A stretch of DNA of 64,000 nucleotides. Origin: Fistularia commersonii. Its lineage: Eukaryota; Chordata; Actinopteri; Syngnathiformes; Fistulariidae. The notes under the pieces were generated by a model. The model was given only the letters and a program-made list of their open reading frames with translations. It was not told the origin of the DNA and did no database searches. Location of the stretch: the NCBI GenBank assembly GCA_037954325.1, contig JBBMNZ010000027.1, positions 5,576,001 to 5,640,000 of the forward strand, given 5' to 3'. Position numbers and translations under genes: made by a program. Below, piece after piece: positions 12,130-24,299 of the stretch (its first letter is position 1; each line of letters begins with the position of its first letter).

Positions 12130-15100
12130 TTTCTCAAGACAGGAATCTTTATTATGCTAGCATAATGAAATTTTGTTAGCTCCCTGACAGTGAGTTCTAA
12201 CAACTCACATCAAAAACTATTACCATTATTCTTCTATTGCAATAGATTTAACTACTTAAGATAAATCTAGCTGATAATCTCCACTCAAACATTCATTTAA
12301 TTTTTTCCATGATATACCTTCAAGTTCTCGATGTCCTCGTTCCTCACAACAAACTCGTCTCTCTCGCGATACATTCCTTCTCCTCCACTGTCTGACAGCT
12401 CCTCATCAGTCAGTCCCTCAATGGCTACGGTCATCAGCTGGACAGCCAACTGGCCAGGTAGAATTTCTTTGGACTCCTCTTTAGATGCAAACACAGAACC
12501 CCCTGAGACAGTGTTTGCTGTCTGGGCAGGAGTGGCTACCTGTGGCAAACAGGTCTCTGTGATAGTGAGAGGCAAGGGTTGGGCTTGGGCTGGTTTTATC
12601 ATCAGACTAGGGATGTGGTTATCTGGAGAGGGATGACAAATATGTTGGCACATTGAAAAAATTGGAATACCATTGCAGTACTGAGGCGTGAATGGTAAAT
12701 GCATTAATGAAAAAAAGAAAGCAGTAAAAAAGGACCATTTAAGATTTTACAATTGAGATGATAAATCCACTGAAGATTAAAAAATAAATACAAATAAAAT
12801 ACATATCTAATCTGTTGCTGTGTGTCTCAGTAGTCACATAGTTAAAGAAAAAAACACTTTCTCCATGAATGAGCCAGGTTATTTCATTTTACAAACCTTA
12901 CTATGGTTTTATATTTCTTGCTAATTTATCATAGCATTCGAAAACATTTTAAAATTGAAATGCAAAACATGATGACATATCAGAACAACATGATGCCAAA
13001 CAAAAACATTTAATAAATGATGTTTAGAAAGCGTAACATATTAGGGATTCAATCAGATACTGATAAGCGCATCGTTAAAAAGTGTTGTTACCTGTTTTTG
13101 TTTTCCGATCAGAAGACTCATCCAGAGCTGAGAGTGCTGAGCTGATGCTGTTCCTCAGAGCTTGATTCTTTCCAATGTTCTCCTCTTCATCTGAGCTGAA
13201 TGATGGCAGAGTCTCCAAGTTCTTTTGCAGATCTTCATCCAAATGTTTCTGATGAGAGTTCGCACCTTGACTCTCCTGGGGCATCAAAGTCCCCTGCAGA
13301 GTCTGCAGTTTGGGTGGAAAAGCCGGCAAAGTACAAGGAGAGGGTTTGGATAAGGTGCCAGGCTTTCTAGCACGACTTAAAGTTCTAGTGGGATTTGGAG
13401 AATACTGTTGTTTGGGGCCAGACTTGATGAAGTCCAGGAAGGAGCCAATGAAACCAGTTTTAACCTCTGGTTGTTTCTCCTCCACTTCACGAATCTTCTG
13501 TCTAATTCGCTCCTGCTGCAAACAGCCATCGTAAACACTCTGTGAGGCAGATGGTGAACTGACATCACTACCCCTAGAGTTCTGCCGTTTTGCCGGCCCG
13601 CTGCGCTTTGCCGCTTTTGCGTGTCCATCATCTTCTTCAGGACCAACTGGCTTCAGCAAAGACTTAGAACACACCTTCTTTTTGTTCATGTCCTCAACAC
13701 CCTGGTGTTCAACATGCCCATCTTCAGTCTTAATACTCTTTGCCTTCCCTTCGTCTCTGTTCTGGAAAGCTGAAGGGTCATACACCTGGCCGGTTAAGTG
13801 ATAATCACTTTCAGAGCTTCCTCTATCGCCATTTGTATCAAGATCAGAACTGTTGTTGTGAACGGCCTGTCCGGGGCCATTTGTGGAGATCTGAGTTCCA
13901 TTTAGTGTCATGGTGTGAGAGTTAGTGTTTGTAATGATGGGTGTTGATGCTGAAAAGCTGGGTGACATGTGCCTTAAGTCCACAGTTTGAAAGTGACCTT
14001 TCGCATCCACAGGGCCTGTCATCACTGCCATTTCAGCCTCAGCGGAGGATGTACCTTTGACAAAGTCTTGCGGTGTGACTCCACAGGCAGCCACTGTTGC
14101 AGCAAGGATGTCATCAACATTTGAGATAATATTCCTGTCATCCGAGAGTAACATGGAGTCAGGAAAGCAAATAGAGTTCAGAGTAAAGTGGTTTTTAGTG
14201 TCATTTGACTGCTGATTTGCTGACTGGCTGTAGTGGTGTTTAGAAGAATCTGGGCATCCTGAGCTCTGCTCAGACACTACTGAGCCCTGGTGGTTCTGGG
14301 GCTCGGGGACATTGGAACCCAGCAATTCTCTATCCATTTGAAGATACTGGACATGAACAGGAGCCAGACTCTGAGATGGTTGGATACCTTGTACTGACAA
14401 CACCTTTGAAGATGTCTGGCCATGGTGGACAAGAGGCTGTGGAAGAAGAATCATTTGGTTGGGCTCCAGGAGAACCTGTGTGCTGGGCACTGTGATAAAC
14501 TGGGTGTGTGCAGCTGGGCTCTGGTTCTGCGACTGAGTATGATCCTGGTGGTTCTGTTGATGTGGCTCGGGAGATTTGATTTGGAGAGCATGCTGTTTGA
14601 GGGGATCTGAGCTCAGGAGTAAATGTGATGATATAATACTGGAGGTTGTAGTCTTAATGTTCACATTTTCCTGGCCATTGACATTGCTTAAGTGAGTGAG
14701 CTGTTGGTTCAAAGAACCCATTCTATCATCTTTAACCTGTGCTGAGTTTGTGTGACTAAGTGCCATATGTGGTTCATCAGAACATGAATTACCTCTAATA
14801 ACACCTTGGGTTTTTGTGTGGTGGTCATCCATTTTTGAAACAACATAAATTACATTATTGTGACCTACCATAGACCCATCTGCAGCTGAGGCATCCATGG
14901 AAACCTGCTGCAGAGCCTGTAGATCCTGGATAGGAAGCTCTTCAAGTTTTTGTACTGAGGATCTGACATTATTTTCTAAAGCTTGAGCAGTTGAGTACGT
15001 AGCAGGCACAGTCCCATAAATATGTTTTGTCTGCAATGTTGCCTGCTGGGATAAAGTGTTGTGTGTTTTATCCCCTACTGTGGCCTGCATCGCAGTGTAG

Positions 15101-18100
15101 TCCTGTGCAGAACTTGATGTGGGAAGACTCTGTACACATGTGGCTTGATAAGAAGAGTTAAGGGATTGTCCTGTGGCATAGCTTTGAGATTGAGTGACTG
15201 ATGCTTGCTCCTGTGAGGGTGATGAATAAGTTACGTTTGGTGCAACCTGAGAGTGGGATGAGGGGTAGCTCTCAGAGAGACTCACCTGACACATACCCTG
15301 GACATGGACCCCATACTGTACCTCATGCTCCTGACTCAGCCCTGAACTTGAATACACAAGAGTCCGGCCTACAGATGCCACATTGTCAGAAGGGTTAGAG
15401 AGAGAAGGCAACGTTTTGTAAAGGGAGGATATTTTGTCTGCGGTGGAATGAGCAGGCTGTGACTGGGTATTATATGTCTGTGACAGACTGCTTGACATTA
15501 AGCTGGACAACTGCACTGACTGCTGATTGGCAATTGCAGAGTTCTGCTTATGTCCTTGAGGGGAATAATGGTCAGGGGACTCTGTAAGACTCTGAGAATG
15601 ACTGTGATTCTCATCACCCCCAACAGAGTGTGAAGCTAGTTTGGAAGAACAGTCTTTTGGCTTCGGCACTGTTGTGGGAGAATAGCTTTGAGTAACAGAG
15701 TCTGTTTTGGGTTGTAGGGCACCACTGATACCTTGAGAAGAATCTTCTTCTGTTGAAGGACTACAAGACACAGGGGTCTGACGAGATGGGTCTTGTTGGT
15801 AGGACATATCCTCTTCACTTCCAGAGCCAAAGTAGCCCTGTAAGGAGTGCTCCGAGTTGGCTAATTGCTCTGAGGCTGTGTGGCTACTAGAAGGCCTCTG
15901 GTGGTGTTTGATCACACTACATTCTCGCTGAAGCGCTCTCTCAATAGAGCCTGAGAAAACGGTTGTCCCGTAGGGTTGTGTGGCACTATGGGGAGCAGAC
16001 AGGGCAGGTGGTAGAAGGCTGAACTGTGGCTGAAGGAGGTGGGGGGCTGACTCCTGGGCAGAACGGTATGTGGAGGACTGGACAGGCAACGCCGAGCCCA
16101 CAACAGGGCCAGTGAGATGATTGAAGGCCAGGGCAGTTGGAAGCACAGTTTGGCTGGATTTGAGATGGAGGAGAGGATCATGGTGAGAGAACAGGCCATT
16201 AGTGGAAGTGCTGAAGGCTGAATCCTGGAGAGCCAGGGAAGGATTTGTAGAATAAGTCTTCGATGTGTATGCACCAGTGTGCTGATAGGATGGCAAAGCA
16301 GCAGGAGTGGGGAAAGTAGCAGTAGAAGGCAAAGCACCAGTCAAATATAGCTCTGTGGTAGAAGAGTTGGTACCTGTATGGCAAAAGTGGAAAAAAAGGA
16401 ATTATTGTGATGTTCAACATAACATAACTCATGCTGTGCAAGAGCTGGCAAAAATCAAACCAATATATACAACAGATGTTTTGGATGATATACATCACTC
16501 AGAGACCAAGTAAAATTTTTTGGGATTGCTTTTGCGTGAGTCCCCCTTTGCAATCTTTGCTTGAACTATATTACAAGTACAATACACTGATAGCTTAGCA
16601 AATAAAAAAAAATTAAAAAAAAATGAATTCTTGGAGTGTACACTCATTTATATTGAGCTGTCACAAAAAAAAGTTAAAATATTCAGGCGTGTACACCTTA
16701 TATGTACTAATCTTATGTGATGAAATCACATGGATCAAAAAAATAATTTCAATATTGTTTTATTTAAAAAAAATCTGCAGGAAACCATAAAAAACACACC
16801 TAAATAAAAAGCTAATATCCACCAGAAAAGCACAAAAATGTGGCTGTGCTATAAAATTGGTGTAACGGGGAGTTCCTTAAAACAATTAAGTAATAAATGA
16901 CTTCTCACCAGTGGGCCATGATGGAGGTCTAAATGGAGGAAGCAGTGAGGCACTAACAGGACCAGCCTGAAGGCTTCTTGACTCCATGGCTGTCAGGAAG
17001 CTCATGATTGAGGTCTCAGAAGTATTACTGCTCGAGTCGAGTACTCCTAGCAGTCAAAAAAGGTGAATATCAATTGGGTTTTGGAAAAATTTACATAAGT
17101 GGAATACTAAGCAGGTAAAAACAAAGATGGATAGTAATAAAGAGTCAGTACACCCAGATCATATGAGCAGCTGTTATTCAGCTATCATTTTTTTCTGTTT
17201 AAATAAACTGCTGCCATGCTAAGACAGTTGAGCTAAATTTTACCACTGAAACAGTTATGGCTGTAGTTAAAAAAAATGAAAAATTAATACCTCATTCAAT
17301 TTAAACTTTTTAGGTTCTTATACAAGCTTTAAAGGCAGATTAAAAATGACACAGAGGTTTTTGTCTCAATAAAACTAAGAAAATGTCCATTCACAATTGC
17401 ACTTTTGCAGATTCTGTAAGCTCACCTGCTGCAGCAGGAAGGTGTGCTGTTGTATAGGTGGGAAGCTGGTGTGTAGAAGGGAATCCTTGCCGCTGGAGGA
17501 GCTCAACATCAAGATGTGCTGCACCATAACTGGGACTGCAAACAGAAACAGATTGTAGTTGTATCGTCTTGACACAAGTAGCAAGACAAACAATCATTGA
17601 GGAAGTTCTCTACCCATACAGAGCCTATCTTCAAGTCCTGGCTGTGTAAGATGGGAAAAACACGACTCGCAGTTTGCCCCACCCAATTTTAATCTTGCTT
17701 GGGAAGCTTGCTTTGTAAAACAACACATCATAGACAGTTCACAATATGATTCAGCCAAAATCCAGTCAGGTTTCCACTGATTCATTCATTCTTAAAGGAC
17801 TGCAATAACAACGACTACACAGAAACCTACTTTTAAAGAGATATCAGAAGAAACAAATTAGATGCCACCAGGCTATACAACATCAACCATGCTGACATTA
17901 CTAGGAATTCACTCTGTCCAGAACAGAGGAAGAAAACAAGAGACAACAATAGTTGTCACTAAGTGTGGAGAAATGAATCAAGAGGACCATTCACTGGTGA
18001 ACTGAACATGAACATATTAAAGATATTTAAATATTACAAAGTCAATATCCTGCACTATTTGATGTACATTACATTTATCTATAGATACAAAAAGTTTCAA

Positions 18101-19331
18101 CATTTGCACATTGCACAACATTTCAAGTTTGCTGGACGTTTGTAGGAGGTGCACACTGCACAAGTAATTTGTAATGCAGACAGGGCATGCAGGTAAAAGT
18201 AATACATATTTTTTACCTCGTAACAGTCATTTATTTGAAATCTTAGCCCCCAAATACAGAAGTAGTGACAAACTCCGTTCTTCAGTAATCAGTCAATCTA
18301 TAATCTGATCAAATGCCACGATCCAGCATTTAGCCAGGGGTGATACTACACAAGGAAATCTGGAGTCCGCAATCAGGGATCATATTCATTAATCAATCAC
18401 TTAATAGATGATCATATACGTTGCCACGCTTTTTAATTGAAAATCAACGACATTAACCACCAGTGATTAAGCAAGCAATATTGCTCAACCTGCTTCAGCT
18501 TTTATATAGGTAGTGGTGTTTGGAATCGCTTGAGTATCTATTGTGTTGCTTGTGACGTTTTTATTAACCTACGGTTCTACGTTCTGACTAACTATTGTTG
18601 ACGGTAGAACTGAAAGTTCGACTGGGCTCACAGCCACGGCATGTGAGCTATGTCAAACCACCTCAAGTTGCTAGAAAAGCCAGGTAAACACACCTGAAGG
18701 CCAGCTAACATCTCCCTTTTATGGGTGAAATGTGCAAAGCTGACACGTCGCATATTAGCTTTCGAGGTAACAACACAAATAGCCACTAATATCTGAGCCG
18801 CATCTGACACGACTGCCGTTAGCCCAAGTGTTGTTTAGGCTCACGTCGAGCATCCGTCGGTCCCGAACACTGACCGATAAAACCTCATTCGTTTACAAAA
18901 AGTGCCTCTTGAAGCGAAATCCACGGGAGAGCGGGTAAAAATGCACTGTCGTGTTGAGTTGGGTTTTTTTGTGCAAACTCCGCTCACAGCCATGTTGAGC
19001 AAACGGCGTGCTAGCGAAAACTAGCAAGGTAACCAACACGGTAACAAACGGCGGAGTAGCTGCTGACAAGTCGAAGCCTCTTACAAAACTTCGACCGAAC
19101 GCGTGTTCCTTTCCGTTCCTCCAGTGTTCCACATAACCTACACTGCAATTCACAAGGAAAACTAGGCCCTCAGTCACCGAAATTTCCTTCGGAAGGTAAC
19201 CCATCCCTCTCCTTCATCCTTTACCTTGGCTTGATGGCTGTACTGCGGTCATAGGCCCAGGAAGCTACGGGCTGTGCTGGTGGAACCAGCGCGTCCGCAA
19301 AGCTGGAGGTCGGGTAGTTCCTGTCCATCAT
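8930..19331 (-). CDS. qser1: Glutamine and serine-rich protein 1 (QSER1)
   Basis: Thirteen coding exons: 19225-19331, 17426-17535, 16919-17046 (see end of entry), 13092-16373, 12318-12622, 11424-11540, 11207-11340, 10905-11101, 10679-10816, 10486-10583, 10094-10240, 9207-9302 and 8930-9070. The third exon is correctly 16909-17046 (138 nt). Total 5010 nt, 1669 aa, close to the human protein. The N-terminus has MMDRNYPTSSFADALVPPAQ; the second ATG has the stronger context. The 3.28 kb exon encodes the Q/S-rich low-complexity body (about residues 119-1212). The C-terminal exons encode the conserved DUF4211-type region, with a basic PPKKRRKWKEE stretch followed by an acidic run. In mammals QSER1 is a nuclear chromatin protein that works with TET1 to protect developmental promoters from de novo DNA methylation. 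Donors of two C-terminal exons are weak (GTTTCT after 10905, GTTAGC after 10679), but phase and protein continuity support them. Confidence 0.96.
9383..9396 (-). promoter_or_regulatory. CTCF-type motif in a qser1 intron
   Basis: Read on the minus strand, CCAGCAGAGGGCGC matches the core CTCF consensus CCASYAGRKGGCRS at all 14 positions. It lies between the exons at 9207-9302 and 10094-10240. Motif match only; occupancy is unknown. Confidence 0.5.
9440..9640. repeat. Interspersed repeat of a type common in teleosts
   Basis: Contains the phrases GTGGGAGGAAACCACAG and GATGCAAACTCCACAGAG. These belong to a high-copy fish repeat whose usual continuation (AAAGGCC, AACCAGGG, TTCTTGTTGTGAGG) is also present in decayed form. 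It lies in a qser1 intron. The family name is not certain. Confidence 0.6.
9715..10070 (+). mobile_element. 3' fragment of a non-LTR retrotransposon
   Basis: On the plus strand, bases from about 9727 translate to WWKKLPEATRLASSISTFKK and then QVKTVLFQDF before a stop. This has the form of the C-terminal tail of LINE reverse transcriptases (W..LP..., STFK..LKT.LF). It is followed by a GT run and the motif GTCGCTTTGGATAAAAGCGT, a well-known 3' tail of a widespread teleost element. It is a 5'-truncated, dead copy, antisense to qser1. Confidence 0.65.
11161..11194. repeat. (AAAT)n followed by (ATCG)n
   Basis: Short tetranucleotide run, AAATAAATAAAT then CGATCGAT, in the 105-base qser1 intron between 11101 and 11207. 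Confidence 0.9.
12041..12127. repeat. (CACG)n/(CA)n microsatellite
   Basis: Begins as CACG units, passes through CGCGCACACA blocks and ends as pure CA. It lies in the qser1 intron between 11540 and 12318. The alternating purine-pyrimidine sequence with CG steps could adopt Z-DNA. Confidence 0.95.
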
Positions 19332-19560
19332 CCGGTGAAAGATTCACTTCCCCGATGGAGGTTCGCGGAGCAGCGGACGCACATCGTAGCAGCCGCGGTC
19401 CGACCGACCAGGGCACTCCGGTTACCGCAACGCACGGACCCTGAAACCCCCTGCGTTGTCGTGCAATATCCTGGATGAAAACGTCCCTCTCCCCTTCCCG
19501 GGTGACTTTGTTAAAATTTGTTCATCTCCCGTCATGAAGAAAGGTGCAGACCCTGCATGC
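19332..19560 (-). promoter_or_regulatory. qser1 5'UTR and CpG-rich promoter
   Basis: GC-rich sequence with many CG steps (for example AGCAGCCGCGGTCCG near 19389) directly upstream of the first coding exon. It has no TATA box, which fits a broadly expressed CpG promoter. Bounded upstream by the long GT microsatellite. Confidence 0.55.
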
Positions 19561-19615
19561 TGTCACGGACCCATGTTAGCAGAGTTCCCAGGATGCAACG
19601 CAGAGTTTCGCTGGA

Positions 19616-19769
<154 letters not shown>

Positions 19770-20079
19770 CTTGAGCTCTTACAGATTCTCAGTTTTTTGA
19801 CCCGCTTTGCAAAGATGGAATGAAACTCATGGAGTAATGCCAAATTGTGTAATAGTATGCAAACGGATTCCAGTTGTATTAAATATACTTTAAATATCAC
19901 TCTGTTTTATTTTTAATAGCATATTTCTAAATTTTAATCTCACATTGTCTTGAACATTGTACACTATAATATTGATTTGACAATACATGTTCCCAAAAAG
20001 ATGAAAAAGAGTTGCTCAAAGCCCCAAATAACTAGTTTTTCAGATTCTTGTCAGACAAATAAACCATGGTGTTAACATT

Positions 20080-20350
20080 TGCCAACTTCTTCTTGTCCTT
20101 TCAGCTTTTCCCTTCAGGTGTCGCCACAGTGAATCAACCTTCTCCATCAAGCCATATTCTTTGTATCCTCCTCTCTCACACCAACTACCTTCATATCCAT
20201 CTCAGTCTGGCTTCTCTGACCATCTCTCCAAAACATCTGACATGTGCTGTTCCTCTGATAGACTCATTTCCAATCCTATCCATCCTTGTCACTCCCAAAG
20301 AGAACCTTAGCATCTTCATCTCTGCAACCTCTAGCTCTGCCTCCTGTCAT
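20080..20350 (-). mobile_element. LINE fragment, RTE-like reverse transcriptase C-terminus
   Basis: Minus-strand translation gives EVAEMKMLRFSLGVTRMDRI, then GNESIRGTAHVRCFGEMVRE and ARLRW before an in-frame stop. This is the typical tail of RTE/BovB-like LINE polyproteins (MKMLR..GVTR.DR..NE.IRG, then RLRW.GH). It is degenerate and lacks the rest of the ORF. Located in the spacer between qser1 and prrg4. Confidence 0.7.
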
Positions 20351-20944
20351 AATGATCAGATCTGTCGACGAATTGTGAAAATGATGAAAAGCTGATCACG
20401 ATCATTCAGTCATTGCTGCTATAGAGTACTGTACACTGCTTTGTATCCTCTGTTTCTTGTACAATATAAGTAATGCTCCATAAAGTTTACTTGGCCATGA
20501 AATGTAATATTGTCTATCATTAAAGGTGGATTTACAGAAGCTGTAAGTTTGTCGGTACCTTTCTAATTTACTTGACAAAAGGGTTTACATTTAAAATGGC
20601 AATCTCAAACAACTATCAAAAATCAACCCACTCTTCGAAGCCTGAAATCTATTATACACACCATCACACAATGAATTTTCACTTTCATGACTTTTAATCT
20701 AATCTTGCAGTTATTGCTGTCAAGTTCAAGTACAAGTAAAGACAGTAACACAAGACATGCGTCAGACTTTTTTAAAAACCGTCTGTTAGTTTCTGCTGTT
20801 CCATCACATTTGAAAGACCTCTGGCATAAGAACAAGAAGATTCCCATTTCTGTCCTGGAAAAGAATGAGCCTACGTCTGCACAGACATCTCATGCTGATA
20901 CACATGAACCGGAAGCGCACCACTGAATGATGAGACAAAAAGTT

Positions 20945-22152
20945 TAATTAAAATAGAGATTTTATTTAAAACATCCATACAAGATTTCCACACAAAGCAG
21001 TTACATCTACGATCATCTTTAACAAAAGTAGTACTCAATGGAGTGTCACTATTCATCTATTCATGGCGTACTCCACTTTTCTTAATGAAATTTTTTTACA
21101 AGGACATAGCAACACGAGAACAAGGCTGTTTCTGTGTGCATGGGGCCCCTGTCTGATGTGCATTCTGGCTCTTTCATGCAGATGTTAAGAGTATCTAATT
21201 TGCTAAACCTTCTTTTAAATTGTTGAAATACTTCATCATAATTCTTGTTGTAACAAATAGATTTTTTTAGTTTTATGGAGACCTTTCGCTTCTCATCTCT
21301 CTCAGCTTCTTCAGTGCATGAACTGAACAAGTCCAGCTGCTATGACAAGATTTTACGACGAGAACCCTGACCTGAAGAACTGAGATCCCCCACAGACATA
21401 TTTCATATCATGATCATCAGAGAAAACATTCTCACAGTTGTTTTGTGTAAATAAAAAAAGTTGTTTTCTGAACAGCATTTTTCTGACGCTCTATGACATG
21501 CTTACTGAACTGCATGCAAGTAATGAGTAAAATCAACTTAACACTTAACACAGCTCAATATTAAGATTGTTCCAAGCACCTGGATCCTTGCAAATCATCA
21601 AAACATTAAAAAGTAATACACCACTGCATTAGACATTTTTCCTTCTGCAAGAGTCATGAAGCAGTCTGATGTTCTTCAATTATTAGTAATACTCATTTTG
21701 TGGTGAAAAAAATAACCCTAAAACTGAAATATGGTGTCATAAAGAGTGTGGTAGAAGTCCACTAACCATTGGAAATACTTCATTTCTTCTACGTCATGCT
21801 TACCAAATAACCGACAGGAAAACATGCATTTGCAATTTTTTTTCAGCAAGAGTTTGGGATATTGCAAAGTATAAACACACCTGAGAAAATATTTCAAGGT
21901 CACTGCTTATTCAACAAAAAAGACATACTTGATGGAAATCCTTAAAGGTAATTCTACTGTGAAAATGAAAAACTAAAGGTATAATGGTCAAGAGACCAAA
22001 AAAAAAGGGACACCTTGTTCAGTACGATAAAGCAGAGGCATCTTGTGATTGTGAAAGAATTAGGCGTCCAGTATGATGTAGAAACCCAGCAGCACAGTGT
22101 AAATGTAAACTGTCTGCTTTACACTGACAGACATTCAGATGCGTTCAAGGCA
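20945..22152 (-). other. prrg4 3'UTR with poly(A) signal
   Basis: Follows the prrg4 stop codon. A minus-strand AATAAA at 20966-20961 would give a 3'UTR of about 1.2 kb. No other gene is visible in the stretch. Confidence 0.5.
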
Positions 22153-24252
22153 CTACCGATGGATGCTTCCAGTTCGTGAGCTGGCAAGAAAACAGAGAGA
22201 GTTCTTATAATAGATTACAATTATTTGTGCATTATTATAAAATGTGCACAAGAAGTAAGACGTGTGTTAAATAAAACTTCTTTGAATTTCTAAATACCCG
22301 GGATAAGGTGGAGGCGGGGCATCGTGTTGTCCACTCTTTGCTATCGCCTGCTCATAGGAGGGCAATCCTGGAGGATCTATTTCAATCGCAGGGTGTGAGG
22401 ATTCAGGAGGTGGGAGCACAGGCTGTAGGGATACTTCCTCTAGCCTTCGCATAATCAGAGAAGCATTGCTCCTCCTTGGTCGTACTGCAACAGAGCTGAG
22501 GAGCATGGAAACAGATATCATGTCATTTCTATATGATTTCATCTATTCAAATATCAATGTCAAGTGTATTGTAATACATAATTATGCGACATGTCTTATT
22601 GTTACAGAAAGTGGATTATGGTCATTTTAAGGGACAGCAACACAGACGTCTATTGACAGAGAAGACTGTCAATTACACAATATTTAGAATTTCATAATAC
22701 TTTCATATCAAATTGATTAATCAATTCATATGTGATTATTCTTGAATAGGATAGAATTGAATAGAATAGAAGCTTTATTGTCATTGTACAACCATACAAT
22801 TAAATTTGAGAGCAAGCTACCACAGGGTTCAAAATATATTCAATATTTCACAACTCTTGCCACAAAGTGATCTGAACTTACAAGGTATCACCCAACAAAA
22901 GGGGAAATCAGAGACCATCTAAAAATAACAAACAAACCTTTTTTTTTGTTTGTTTAAATTACATCCCTTAACTACCAGATGAATAGAAGGGACATTGCTA
23001 CTAATAATTACTTGTTTATCTTAAACATTAACACCACTTATTAAATTTTATCATTTTACTATCTCTAATTATATTTTATTTTCTAATCATTCCCTTTTTA
23101 TTTTTTTTACTTTTTTCTGTATGGAGCATAGCATCTGAGAACACTCAATTTCCTTCAAGATCAATTAAGTATTAATGATTCTGATTCTGATAGAATAAAA
23201 AAGATGTTACAGCCTATGATGGGTACAAATTGTCTTCATGCTGTGCATCTGATGTTTGAGCTTCCATATTGAACATACTAAGACACCTATGGATGTTTAA
23301 AATGGCCTTAATTCAAGATTCAAGAATCAAAGTATTTATTGTCATGTATCCCATGAAATTCTTACTTTGCCTTCCAAAGAGCATCCAGATAGGTATTGAT
23401 AAATGAATACAATAAACATACTATTACTGGATAAACTGGGTTTTCATGATATTCTTATTATTCATGTTGCTTAGTCCGAGACATGCCGGCCAGCTAATTC
23501 AAAATATTTCTTCAAGTACCCAGAATGGTAGTGGAGAAACGCTTACTCACCCAGCACGGCTGAAGTTATCTTTACACTTGTCTTGACAGAAATACCAGAC
23601 AAGAAGACTGATGATAACAATAGCCACTCCAACGGCAATCAAAGCCACCAAAAGGGATGTTATGTCGACACGAGAGGGACGTTTGTCCTTTTCTGAGAAC
23701 CATCAGACCACAGAGATAAGACCGCTGAGAGATTTACCAGTTCAAGTGATTGTAAAATCGAGATAGTTCTCTTTCTCTCTCACCTTCTGTGTATTTCTTC
23801 CAAAAAGCATCCTGCAAAACAAAACATCACCAGTATTAGAAGGTCTCTGTCTTCATTATCATGGAGGAGATAGGAGACCCAGGAGACAAACACAGGTCCC
23901 AACTCACTGTGCTCGGGATGTTTTCAAAGACCTCCCTGGCTTCTTCATAATTGCAGATCTCCTCATAACACTCCCTCTCTAGGTTTCCAGGGACGAAGAT
24001 CTCAAAGTCAAACCGGTTGAACAGTAGATGGCGACCCAAGTAAGCTTTTGCGCTTCCTTCGTCTACAATCACTAACAGACCAAACACATCCAGTTACTGG
24101 AAAGAACGTGAGATAAAATACGAGTTGCTTTGACAGTGAAAAGACTTCTAACCGTCCTGATCCTGCGATCCTTCGTCTTTAGATAGTAACCTCCTCGTAC
24201 AGGCCAGGTCTCCAAAGGGAAGTAGTAGGAGCAGCGTCACACCGAACAACAT
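22153..24252 (-). CDS. prrg4: Proline-rich Gla (transmembrane) protein 4
   Basis: Coding exons 24153-24252, 23908-24071, 23784-23811, 23551-23692, 22298-22495 and 22153-22180; 219 aa (human 226). Residues 1-18 (MLFGVTLLLLLPFGDLAC) form a signal peptide. A short propeptide leads to the Gla domain at about residues 46-95, with NRFDFEIFVPGNLEREC and the CNYEEAREVF motif. Vitamin K-dependent carboxylation of these glutamates gives Ca2+-dependent membrane binding. One transmembrane helix spans about 108-132. The cytoplasmic tail carries LPSYEQA and PPPPYPG, which are WW-domain ligands. The exon 5 acceptor that keeps frame is the CAG at 22496-22498, not the nearer TTGCAG. The last 28-nt exon rests on a strong polypyrimidine acceptor but a weak donor (GTATTT); without that splice the protein would end ten codons later, at 22267. 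Confidence 0.95.
22744..22830. repeat. Teleost interspersed repeat (ATAGAATAGAA...CTTTATTGTCATTG)
   Basis: GAATAGAATAGAAGCTTTATTGTCATTGTAC is followed by an AATTTGAGAGCAAG tail; this is the familiar form of a high-copy fish repeat. It lies in a prrg4 intron. Confidence 0.6.
23309..23400. repeat. Teleost interspersed repeat (TTCAAGATTCAAGA...TTTATTGTCATGT)
   Basis: Begins ATTCAAGATTCAAGAATC, continues TTTATTGTCATGTATC and then CATGAAATTCTTACTTTGCC. Same general type as the copy at 53.66 kb. In a prrg4 intron. Confidence 0.55.
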
Positions 24253-24299
24253 GGTTGTGCGCAAACTTGAGCGCGCATTAATAGTATAACCACGGTCTG

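Noticed and set aside
18893..19204. 103-codon minus-strand ATG frame in qser1 intron 1
   Set aside because: It sits just downstream of exon 1 in CpG-rich sequence. No conserved domain, and the qser1 splice from 19225 to 17535 is clearly supported.
22482..22490. TTGCAG acceptor for prrg4 exon 5
   Set aside because: It would shift the frame. The upstream CTCAG keeps frame through to the PPxY motifs.
22497..22542. ATG-initiated extension of prrg4 exon 5 (MKSYRNDMISVSM...)
   Set aside because: Intronic. The phase requires the acceptor at 22496-22498, which gives a continuous tail after the transmembrane exon.
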